Of a stretch of 16,173 nt of DNA, positions 1-7,179 are shown piece after piece. Below the pieces are notes generated by a model that did no database searches, was not told the origin of the DNA, and was given only the letters and a program-made list of their open reading frames with translations. Every line of letters starts with the position of its first letter. Positions within the stretch are counted from its first letter, which is position 1. Origin of the DNA: Hydrogenophaga sp. (GTDB lineage Bacteria > Pseudomonadota > Gammaproteobacteria > Burkholderiales > Burkholderiaceae_C); assembly GCA_018335615.1 (NCBI GenBank), contig JAGXRS010000220.1:1-16173 (forward strand). The letters run 5' to 3'. The translations under genes and the position numbers were made by a program.

Positions 1-706
1 TCTGCACCGCCACGTCGATACTGTCCTGCGCGTCCAGCCACTCGATGTCGGCGTGCGGCACCATGATGGAGGTGAGTTGCCGGTCGTCGAGCTGGAACAC
101 GTTGCGCACCATCTGGTGCTCGTGCTGTTCGATGATGCCCGCGTCCACGCCCTGCTCCAGGTGCGCCTGTATCTCGGCCTCGGTCACGTCCTTGGGCACC
201 TCGCCCGAGATGCGCAGCAGCTTCAACACCAGGTTGGTCGAAATTTCCAGCAGCGCCACGAAAGGGCGGGCGGCCGTGGCCAGCAGGAGCACGGGCCTGG
301 CCATGAACCGGGCAATCGACTCGGGCGCGGTCTGCCCGATGCGCTTGGACACCAGCTCACCAAACACGATGGTGATGTAGGTGACGCTGACCACCACCAC
401 GGCGGTGCTCAGGCCGCTGGCCAAGGCGGCGCCCAATCCCCAGCGCTCGAACACCGCGCTCAGTCCGGAGCCGAAAGCACCCTCACCCACGATGCCATTG
501 AGCAGCGCGATGGTGGTGTTGCCCATCTGGATGGTGGAGAAGAACTGCGTGGGGTTGTCCTGCAGCCGCTTCACGGCCAGGGCGCCCTTGTCGCCGGCCT
601 CCGCCAGAGCCTCGATGCGGATGCGCCGGCTGGACACGACCGCAATCTCCGTCATGGAAAACACCCCGCTGAGGAAGGTGAGGAAGAGGATGAGAACGAT
701 ATCCAT
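1..706 (-). CDS. CNNM/CorC (HlyC/CorC) family membrane protein, C-terminus cut by window edge
   Basis: Reading the minus strand from the ATG at 706 gives 235 codons open to the window edge. It begins MDIVLILFLTFLSGVFSMTE, the usual start of DUF21/CNNM transmembrane proteins, then AVVSSRRIR, TIQMGNTTIALLNG and ITIVFGELVSKRIG, which are conserved in this domain. From about residue 190 a soluble part begins (QMVRNVFQLDDRQLTSIMVP), the usual entry to the CBS-domain pair. The rest of the CBS pair and the CorC_HlyC domain lie outside the window. Relatives such as E. coli YtfL are inner-membrane proteins linked to magnesium/cobalt or polyamine export; the substrate here is not visible. The start is fixed by family alignment. 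No Shine-Dalgarno is seen, and only 9 bp separate this start from the divergent apaH start. Confidence 0.9.
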   Translation of the reverse strand, partial: MDIVLILFLTFLSGVFSMTEIAVVSSRRIRIEALAEAGDKGALAVKRLQDNPTQFFSTIQMGNTTIALLNGIVGEGAFGSGLSAVFERWGLGAALASGLSTAVVVVSVTYITIVFGELVSKRIGQTAPESIARFMARPVLLLATAARPFVALLEISTNLVLKLLRISGEVPKDVTEAEIQAHLEQGVDAGIIEQHEHQMVRNVFQLDDRQLTSIMVPHADIEWLDAQDSIDVAVQ

Positions 707-728
707 AATCGGAGGATGGCACTTTATA
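704..728. promoter_or_regulatory. Interlocked divergent promoter region between the CNNM gene and apaH
   Basis: The start codons of the two divergent genes are separated only by 707-715. On the plus strand CATAAT (704-709) matches the -10 consensus at five of six bases and would place the transcription start at 716, the A of the apaH ATG. The first three bases of this hexamer are the complement of the CNNM start codon. On the minus strand TATAAA (728-723) could be the -10 for the CNNM gene; it lies within apaH codons 3-5 and would give a leader of about 10 nt. No good -35 is seen for either. Confidence 0.4.
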
Positions 729-1552
729 TGATTGGCGACGTGCAGGGCTGTGACGAAGCCCTGGGCCGCCTGCTCGACGTGATCGATTTCTCACCCAGCC
801 GGGACACCGTGTACCTGCTGGGCGACCTGGTCAACCGCGGGCCGCAGTCGCTGGCGGTGCTGCGCCGCCTGATGGCGCTGGAGGCCAGCGCCGTCTGCCT
901 GCTCGGCAACCACGACCTGCACCTGCTGGCCACGGCACAGGGTGTGCGCAAGCCGCACCGCAGCGACACGCTGGGCGACATCCTGCAGGCGCCCGACCGC
1001 GCGGCCCTGCTCGACTGGGTGCGCACCCGGCCCATGGCGGTGTTCGAACACGGCTGGCTCATGGTGCACGCCGGCGTGCTGCCGCAGTGGGATGTGGCGC
1101 AGACGCTGGCCTTGGCGGGTGAACTGCAAGCCGCTTTGCGCGGGCCCGACTGGGTGGATTTCCTGCACGGCATGTACGGCAACCAGCCCGATTTCTGGAG
1201 CGACAGCCTGCGCGGCACCGAGCGCCTGCGCGTGGTGGTGAACGCGCTGACGCGCCTGCGCTTCTGCTCGGCGCAGGGCGTGATGGAGTTCGACACCAAG
1301 GACGGCGCGGACGACGCCCCGCCGGGTTTTCTGCCGTGGTTCGATGTGCCGGGACGGCGCACCGACGGTGTGCCGGTGGCCTTTGGGCACTGGTCCACGC
1401 TGGGCCAGGTGCATCGCGACGGGGTGCTGCCGCTGGACACCGGTTGTGTCTGGGGGGGTTGCCTCACCGCCGCGCGCATGGGCGCCAGCCCGGGCACCGT
1501 GGAACGCCTGTCGGTGCCTTGTGCGCAGGCTCGCAAGCCGGGCAAGGGATGA
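716..1552 (+). CDS. apaH: Symmetrical bis(5'-nucleosyl)-tetraphosphatase (Ap4A hydrolase)
   Basis: A 278-residue protein, close to the 280 of E. coli ApaH. It hydrolyses diadenosine tetraphosphate symmetrically to two ADP and so clears Ap4A made by aminoacyl-tRNA synthetases under stress; cytosolic. The metallophosphatase motifs are all present: GDVQGC near residue 8, GDLVNRGPQS near 37, LLGNHDLHLLA near 63, MVHAG near 117, and the C-terminal LDTGCVWGG typical of ApaH. The start at 716 aligns with the conserved MAxYxIGDV family N-terminus. GGAGG at 711-715 touches that ATG and is too close to serve it, but would suit the in-frame ATG at 728. A -10-like CATAAT at 704-709 instead allows leaderless translation from 716. 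A G7 run lies at 1452-1458. It is not next to apaG/ksgA as in enterobacteria. Confidence 0.95.
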   Translation: MALYMIGDVQGCDEALGRLLDVIDFSPSRDTVYLLGDLVNRGPQSLAVLRRLMALEASAVCLLGNHDLHLLATAQGVRKPHRSDTLGDILQAPDRAALLDWVRTRPMAVFEHGWLMVHAGVLPQWDVAQTLALAGELQAALRGPDWVDFLHGMYGNQPDFWSDSLRGTERLRVVVNALTRLRFCSAQGVMEFDTKDGADDAPPGFLPWFDVPGRRTDGVPVAFGHWSTLGQVHRDGVLPLDTGCVWGGCLTAARMGASPGTVERLSVPCAQARKPGKG

Positions 1553-1631
1553 CAGCTGGGTCGCCGCGGGCCCGCTTCAATGGCCGGCGCGACCGTCGAT
1601 GCAAGGGCCGGGGCATGGACCACCGCCCGCG

Positions 1632-1654
1632 AAAAGGCCGGGAACGACCCGGCC
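1632..1654 (-). terminator. Intrinsic terminator of rhlE
   Basis: GGCCGGG (1636-1642), loop AACGA, CCCGGCC (1648-1654) form a perfect 7-bp stem. On the minus strand it is followed by TTTT (1635-1632), about 36 nt past the rhlE stop. The plus-strand side has no T-run, so it is less suited to ending apaH. The rest of the 137-bp convergent gap shows no gene. Confidence 0.6.
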
Positions 1655-1689
1655 AGCCTCAGAAGGGATGAGCGCCTCGCAGCGGCGGC

Positions 1690-3198
<1,509 letters not shown>

Positions 3199-3221
3199 CG
3201 TGTTTCGGTTATCGCCCCTCT

Positions 3222-3236
3222 CCTGGCAGCGCCAGG
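3222..3236 (-). other. Small hairpin in the rhlE 5' leader
   Basis: CCTGGC, loop AGC, GCCAGG forms a perfect 6-bp stem 24-38 nt upstream of the rhlE start codon. It lacks a T-run, so it is not a terminator. It could be a leader structure that tunes helicase translation or stability, but a stem this short may be chance. The remaining 3237-3312 holds no gene or clear promoter. Confidence 0.25.
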
Positions 3237-3312
3237 CCCCGGCTGGGGGCGGTCATTCCTGGGGCGGCCCGTCGAATGACACGAGAACCCGTTATTGTCT
3301 CACTTCGACCCG

Positions 3313-3330
3313 AAAACGCCCAATCGGGCG
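3313..3330 (-). terminator. Weak intrinsic terminator after the metallopeptidase gene
   Basis: CGCCC (3317-3321), loop AATC, GGGCG (3326-3330) followed on the minus strand by TTTT (3316-3313). It lies about 22 nt past the stop of the minus-strand metallopeptidase gene. The stem is only 5 bp, so termination may be partial. Confidence 0.45.
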
Positions 3331-3352
3331 CCGCGCGCAGGACGGGCGGCAC

Positions 3353-4225
3353 TCAGAGCGTGCGGGCACTGAAGGTGTCGCAGGCCTGCACCTCACCCCG
3401 GTCCAGGCCGACGCGGAACCAGCGCTGGCGCTGCGCACTGGTGCCGTGGGTGAAGCTGTCGGGCACCACCTGGCCCTGGCCTTTGCGCTGCAGGGCGTCG
3501 TCACCAATGGCGGCCGCGGCGTTCAGCGCCTCTTCCACATCGCCGGGCTCCAGGATGGCCTGGGTCTTGTGGTTGTGGTGCGCCCAGATACCGGCGAAAC
3601 AGTCGGCCTGCAGCTCCAGCCGCACGCTCAACGCGTTGTACTCGCGCTGGCTGACGCGCCGGCGCATCTCGTCCATCTTGTCGGTGATGCCCATCAGGTT
3701 CTGCACATGGTGGCCCACCTCGTGCGCGATCACGTAGGCCTGAGCAAAGTCCCCGGGTGCGCCGAGCTGGCGCCTGAGCGTGTCGTAGAACGACAGGTCG
3801 ATGTAGACCTTCTGGTCGCCGGGGCAGTAGAACGGCCCCATGGCGGATTGCCCGGTGCCGCAGGCCGTGGGTGTGGCGCCGCGGAACAGCACCAGCCGGG
3901 GCTTCTGGTAAGCGGCTCCGTTCTGCCGGAACAGTTCGCCCCACACGTCTTCCGTGCCGCCGAGCACGGCGGCCACGAAGCGGCCCATGTCGTCGGTGGG
4001 CGCGGCCGTGGGGCCGGTGGACTGCTGCGTCTGCGCGGGCGGCGACAGCTCACCCCCGCCCAGGAATCCGAGAATCGTCATGGGGTTGATGCCGAAGACC
4101 CACCCCGCCACCAGGGCCACCGCCACCGTGCCCAGCCCCACCCCCTTGCCGACGCTGCCACGCCCGCCTGGCTGCGAGCGCCGGTCTTCCACCTGGTCGG
4201 AAGCGCGGTTGTTCTCCCATTTCAT
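3353..4225 (-). CDS. ypfJ: Neutral zinc metallopeptidase, YpfJ/KPN_02809 family
   Basis: A 290-residue membrane-anchored protein of the YpfJ family (zinc_peptidase, PF04228). A short charged N-terminus (MKWENNRASD) is followed by one transmembrane segment at about 31-53, a Pro/Gln/Thr linker, and the peptidase domain. Visible family marks are GTGQSAMGPFYCPGDQKVYID (about 123-143), the zinc motif HEVGHH at 168-173, LELQADCFAG with a likely third ligand around 204, and the C-terminal SFTHGTSAQR. The substrate is not established for the family. The reading frame stays open upstream to 4354, but the ATG at 4225 aligns with the family start and has a GGGGAG ribosome-binding site 7 nt ahead. Confidence 0.9.
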   Translation of the reverse strand: MKWENNRASDQVEDRRSQPGGRGSVGKGVGLGTVAVALVAGWVFGINPMTILGFLGGGELSPPAQTQQSTGPTAAPTDDMGRFVAAVLGGTEDVWGELFRQNGAAYQKPRLVLFRGATPTACGTGQSAMGPFYCPGDQKVYIDLSFYDTLRRQLGAPGDFAQAYVIAHEVGHHVQNLMGITDKMDEMRRRVSQREYNALSVRLELQADCFAGIWAHHNHKTQAILEPGDVEEALNAAAAIGDDALQRKGQGQVVPDSFTHGTSAQRQRWFRVGLDRGEVQACDTFSARTL

Positions 4226-4369
4226 GCCCACGCTCCCCGTCGCGAAGCAGCGGGCAGGCGGTGGCAAAGGACAGCGTGTGGCATGGTGACTCCCGGGCCG
4301 CTGGGTTGAGGGCCGACCCGAGCATGATCGTCGGGCCAGACGGGCCGTGTGCATCGTGTTGTAACGACG

Positions 4370-4434
4370 CTGGCGCCACGGTCCGGCAACTGGGGACTGA
4401 ACCCCCGCACTTCGACCGCTGGATGAGGCGCCAG
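4370..4434. repeat. Nested inverted repeat of 65 bp, possible structured RNA
   Basis: Three nested complementary pairs occur: CTGGCGCC (4370-4377) with GGCGCCAG (4427-4434), CGGTC (4379-4383) with GACCG (4414-4418), and GGGG (4392-4395) with CCCC (4402-4405). They can form one long interrupted hairpin on either strand. It lies in the 263-bp gap between the desaturase terminator and the metallopeptidase start, where I see no gene. The function is unknown. GGCGCC is self-complementary, so a chance match is possible. Confidence 0.35.
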
Positions 4435-4440
4435 AACGAC

Positions 4441-4464
4441 AAAAGGCGCTGCCGTGCAGCGCCT
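4441..4464 (-). terminator. Intrinsic terminator of the desaturase gene
   Basis: AGGCGCTGC (4444-4452), loop CGT, GCAGCGCCT (4456-4464) form a perfect 9-bp stem. On the minus strand it runs into TTTT (4444-4441, the first T shared with the stem), about 25 nt past the desaturase stop codon. Confidence 0.8.
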
Positions 4465-4488
4465 CTTGTCAGAAAGCCGGGCGGGAGA

Positions 4489-5592
4489 TCAGGCCACGGC
4501 CGGCTTGCAATCGCTCGTGGCACGGCCTTCAAAGTCGGTCCAGCAGCGCCGGGTGAAGTCGTACAGCTTGCATTTGCGGGCGGTTTCGAAGTACCAGCGC
4601 CAGGAAAAATGCTGCACGATGATGCGACCGGGCAGCGTGTCTTCGAGCATCTTCTGCGCGCCTTCGAGCTTGTACAGCGGGATGCTCATGTCCACATGGT
4701 GGGCGGTGTGCTCCATGATGTGGTGCATCATCGCGCCGATCTTCATGGGGAAGGTCAGGTGCACCGTGGTGGACACGAACGGTGCCGCACGGCCCCAGGT
4801 GGCCTTGTCGTCGTGCCACTGCACGGCGGTGTGGGTGTGGTGCACATAGACCACGAAGCCGATCATGGCGTTCCAGAACAGGAAGGGCACCACGAAGCCG
4901 TAGGCCAGCGTGGCCCAGACCGACTGCCCGGTGGCGAAGGCGGCCGCGACCAGGGCGCCGATCCACACCACGGCCGTGCCCGCGGCGTACACGCCGTCCC
5001 AGAAGAATTCCTTGCGCTGCGTGCCCATGTAGGTCTTGCGCGGGAAGAACATGCGCAGCCACCACATCTCGATGAGGTAGTAGAACGCCGGCCCCCAGCC
5101 GCTGCGGTACAGACGCTCCAGCGCCCGGCGGCCGGGCGAGAGGGCGTCGAATTCCTGCTTGGTCATGGGCGCCCAGACGAAGTCGACGCCCTTGAGGTTG
5201 GTGTAGCCGTGATGCACCACGTTGTGGCCCACTTCCCACAGGCTGTAGGGCGTGAGCGACACGGTGAAGGCGATGCGGCCCAGCAACCGGTTGAGGCGGC
5301 GGTGCGGCGTGTAGCTCTGGTGGCAGGCGTCGTGGCCGATGACGAACAGGCGCCCGATCATGAAACCCGCTGCCATGCCACTGAGCAGCTTGGCCCACCA
5401 GGCCTCCAGCAGCACCGTGCCGGCCATCAGCGCGGCGTAAATGACCAGGTCGACGGCGAGCAGAAACACGGCCAGGGCGGTACGGCGCTCGACGATGGGC
5501 GCCAGCCAGCCCCGGATCACCTTGCGGTGGGGCAGCGGGACACCGGCGGGGATGGGCTCGGGGTGTTGAAACAGCGGTGGATGTTGAGACAT
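4489..5592 (-). CDS. Membrane fatty acid desaturase (three-histidine-box, delta-12/omega-6-like)
   Basis: A 367-residue integral-membrane di-iron desaturase. The three histidine clusters are HDACH (87-91), HNVVHH (123-128) and HTAHH (285-289); an extra HHTHT lies at 251-255. Hydrophobic segments occur at about 40-63, 68-85, 193-212 and 220-250, the usual four-helix pattern with iron ligands on the cytosolic side. Such enzymes place a double bond in lipid acyl chains using O2 and an electron donor. The visible boxes resemble delta-12/omega-6-type enzymes, but position specificity cannot be read from sequence. No ferredoxin or reductase gene is adjacent. The ATG at 5592 has no clear Shine-Dalgarno. 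An inverted repeat lies 9-23 nt upstream and an FNR-type promoter further up, pointing to oxygen-linked control. Confidence 0.88.
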   Translation of the reverse strand: MSQHPPLFQHPEPIPAGVPLPHRKVIRGWLAPIVERRTALAVFLLAVDLVIYAALMAGTVLLEAWWAKLLSGMAAGFMIGRLFVIGHDACHQSYTPHRRLNRLLGRIAFTVSLTPYSLWEVGHNVVHHGYTNLKGVDFVWAPMTKQEFDALSPGRRALERLYRSGWGPAFYYLIEMWWLRMFFPRKTYMGTQRKEFFWDGVYAAGTAVVWIGALVAAAFATGQSVWATLAYGFVVPFLFWNAMIGFVVYVHHTHTAVQWHDDKATWGRAAPFVSTTVHLTFPMKIGAMMHHIMEHTAHHVDMSIPLYKLEGAQKMLEDTLPGRIIVQHFSWRWYFETARKCKLYDFTRRCWTDFEGRATSDCKPAVA

Positions 5593-5600
5593 GGTGCAGA

Positions 5601-5615
5601 CGGGATCGGATCCCG
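5601..5615 (-). promoter_or_regulatory. Inverted repeat just upstream of the desaturase start
   Basis: CGGGATC-G-GATCCCG is a perfect 7-bp inverted repeat, 9-23 nt before the desaturase ATG. In the mRNA it can form a small hairpin over the position where a ribosome-binding site is expected. It could also be a DNA-binding site. No partner protein is known. Confidence 0.35.
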
Positions 5616-5727
5616 AGGGGCACGCACAACGGCGCGGAAAAGGACATGGGCCCGCCGGCGAAGCCAGGCGGAGGACACGGACCGCAAAACCACCGACGGC
5701 CGGTGACGCACTTCACGTGAACCCACG

Positions 5728-5769
5728 ATGTTACCGGCAGGCGGCTTGCACCAGGTTGACACAGGTCAA
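5728..5769 (-). promoter_or_regulatory. FNR/CRP-family class II promoter of the desaturase gene
   Basis: On the minus strand TTGAC-CTGT-GTCAA (5769-5756) is a perfect palindrome matching the FNR/Anr box apart from the inner base of each half-site (FNR consensus TTGAT-N4-ATCAA). TAACAT (5733-5728) downstream is a -10 candidate. From box centre to the first -10 base is 29.5 bp, exactly the geometry of FNR class II promoters (box at -41.5). The predicted transcription start is 5721, giving a leader of about 128 nt. The regulator gene is not in the window. Confidence 0.55.
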
Positions 5770-5803
5770 ACGGCCGGGGCCATCTGCGCAGACGTGTTCG
5801 GCC

Positions 5804-6379
5804 TCAGGTCTTGGGCAGCGTGACGCCGACCTGCCCCTGGTACTTGCCGCCGCGGTCCTTGTAGCTGACTTCGCAGACGTCGTCCTTGTCGCTCTCGAAG
5901 AACAGCACCTGCGCACAGCCCTCGCCCGCGTAAATCTTGGCGGGCAGCGGCGTGGTGTTGCTGAATTCCAGTGTCACGTAGCCTTCCCACTCGGGCTCGA
6001 ACGGCGTCACGTTGACGATGATGCCGCAGCGCGCGTAGGTGCTCTTGCCCAGGCAGATCGTCAGCACGTTGCGCGGGATGCGGAAGTACTCCATGGTGCG
6101 CGCCAACGCGAAGCTGTTGGGCGGGATGACGCAGACATCCTTGTTGATGTCGACGAAGCTGTTTTCGTCGAAGTTCTTCGGGTCCACCACCGTGCTGTGG
6201 ATGTTGGTGAAGACCTTGAATTCGGGCGCGCAGCGGATGTCGTAGCCGTAGCTGCTGGTGCCGTAGCTCACGATCTTGTTGCCCGCACTGTCCTGGCGGA
6301 TCTGGCCAGGCTCGAAAGGCTCGATCATGCCGTGCTGCTCGGCCATGCGCCGGATCCATTTGTCGCTCTTGATGCTCAT
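5804..6379 (-). CDS. dcd: dCTP deaminase
   Basis: A 191-residue cytosolic enzyme that deaminates dCTP to dUTP, the main source of dUTP for dTMP synthesis in many Gram-negative bacteria. Visible family motifs are SSYGYDIR (42-49), the nucleotide-binding GKSTYAR (111-117), NVTPFEPEWEG (123-133) with TLEFSN and the general-base Glu at 138, and the C-terminal KYQGQVG that folds over the substrate. Length fits the homotrimeric family. This is the proteobacterial deaminase; I cannot exclude a bifunctional dCTP deaminase/dUTPase from sequence alone. It reads away from the plus-strand regulator gene. The start at 6379 has no Shine-Dalgarno, but TACAAT ends six bases upstream. Confidence 0.95.
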   Translation of the reverse strand: MSIKSDKWIRRMAEQHGMIEPFEPGQIRQDSAGNKIVSYGTSSYGYDIRCAPEFKVFTNIHSTVVDPKNFDENSFVDINKDVCVIPPNSFALARTMEYFRIPRNVLTICLGKSTYARCGIIVNVTPFEPEWEGYVTLEFSNTTPLPAKIYAGEGCAQVLFFESDKDDVCEVSYKDRGGKYQGQVGVTLPKT

Positions 6380-6385
6380 GGTGCG

Positions 6386-6391
6386 ATTGTA
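6386..6391 (-). promoter_or_regulatory. -10 element of dcd, predicted leaderless start
   Basis: TACAAT on the minus strand (five of six to consensus) ends at 6386. Counting it as -12 to -7 puts +1 at 6379, the A of the dcd start codon. No ribosome-binding site lies between, so a leaderless mRNA is predicted. No convincing -35 is seen. Confidence 0.45.
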
Positions 6392-6464
6392 GGGATGTCG
6401 GGGGACGACCCTGCCACTGACGCGCGCCAGGAAATCTGCCGTGCCGGAATAACCCCTCAGAACT

Positions 6465-6498
6465 TCCTGAATTTTCAGACATTACTGAAAGTTCAGGA
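6465..6498. promoter_or_regulatory. Tandem palindromic operator upstream of the GbsR-type regulator and the bd oxidase genes
   Basis: TCCTGAATTTTCAG (6465-6478) and CTGAAAGTTCAGGA (6485-6498) form a 14-bp inverted repeat with one mismatch around the 6-bp spacer ACATTA. Each arm also contains its own palindrome CTGAA-N2-TTCAG (6467-6478 and 6485-6496), so there are two dimer-sized sites 18 bp apart. The right site covers the proposed -35 of the regulator gene. The most likely ligand is the MarR-like protein encoded 22 bp downstream. Confidence 0.6.
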
Positions 6499-6513
6499 CG
6501 TCGTCACTACATT
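6485..6513 (+). promoter_or_regulatory. Promoter of the regulator and bd oxidase operon, predicted leaderless
   Basis: CTGAAA (6485-6490, four of six to -35), a 17-bp spacer and TACATT (6508-6513, four of six to -10) put +1 at 6520, the A of the regulator ATG. No Shine-Dalgarno precedes that ATG. The -35 lies within the operator palindrome, which would suit repression. Confidence 0.4.
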
Positions 6514-6519
6514 AACGCC

Positions 6520-7155
6520 ATGGCACTACAAGACCACCTCCCCCCTCTGAACCGTGAATTCGTGTCCCACTTCGGCGAAATGGGCAGCCGCTGGGGCATC
6601 AACCGCACGGTTGGTCAGATCTATGCGCTGCTGTTCATTTCCAGCCGCGCGCTCAACGCCGACGACATCGCCGAGACGCTGGAGTTCTCGCGCTCGAACG
6701 TCAGCATGGGTCTGAAGGAATTGCAGGCCTGGCGCCTGGTGCGGCTGCGTCACCAGCCGGGCGACCGGCGCGAGTACTTCGAGGCGCCCGCGGATGTGTG
6801 GGAAATCTTCCGTGTGCTGGCCGAGGAACGCCGCCGGCGCGAAGTGGAGCCCACGCTGAGCATGCTGCGCACGGCCTTGCTGGAGTCGCCCACCAACGAC
6901 GATGAGCGCCACGCCCAGGCCCGCATGCGCGAGATGCACGATCTGATCGACCGGCTCACCACCTGGTTCGACGACGTGCAGAAGCTCGCCCCCGAGACCG
7001 CCATGCAGCTCATGGGCATGGGCACCACCGTCACGCGGGTGCTCGAACTCAAGGACCGGCTCACGGGCAAAGGCCCGCGCGCCGCTTCACGCGGCAGCAC
7101 CCGGCCAGGGGCCAGCCCCGCCGAACCACCAGCACGCGGCGACAAGACCGCGTGA
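6520..7155 (+). CDS. GbsR/MarR-family transcriptional regulator of the bd oxidase operon
   Basis: A 211-residue DNA-binding protein of the GbsR branch of the MarR superfamily. A winged helix-turn-helix spans about 30-88: VGQIYALLFISSRALNADDIA leads into the recognition helix FSRSNVSMGLKELQ, and the wing is RLRHQPGDRREYF. Residues 90-150 are helical and charged, as in the dimerisation part of this family. The tail from 183 is Pro/Arg/Ala-rich and probably disordered. GbsR proteins usually repress nearby genes; the effector here is unknown and need not be choline or betaine. Its stop lies 24 bp before cydA in the same direction, so it is likely co-transcribed with and controls the quinol oxidase. 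The palindromes at 6465-6498 are the obvious binding sites. Confidence 0.85.
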   Translation: MALQDHLPPLNREFVSHFGEMGSRWGINRTVGQIYALLFISSRALNADDIAETLEFSRSNVSMGLKELQAWRLVRLRHQPGDRREYFEAPADVWEIFRVLAEERRRREVEPTLSMLRTALLESPTNDDERHAQARMREMHDLIDRLTTWFDDVQKLAPETAMQLMGMGTTVTRVLELKDRLTGKGPRAASRGSTRPGASPAEPPARGDKTA

Positions 7156-7179
7156 ATTTCCCCCAGCACGGAGCATTCC

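Noticed and set aside
53..715. Plus-strand open frame running into apaH from upstream, suggesting a 499-residue protein
   Set aside because: The part before 716 is antisense to the CNNM gene and lacks any motif; ApaH homologues begin at the 716 ATG.
4364..4440. A tRNA-like T-arm (GGGGTTCAGTCCCC on the minus strand) near an 8-bp outer stem
   Set aside because: The pairs are nested in one hairpin rather than a cloverleaf. No anticodon arm, D arm or CCA-proximal layout fits, so it is listed only as a structured repeat.
4261..5706. A 481-codon plus-strand open frame opposite the desaturase
   Set aside because: Antisense shadow with no recognisable domain; the minus-strand desaturase has all three histidine boxes.
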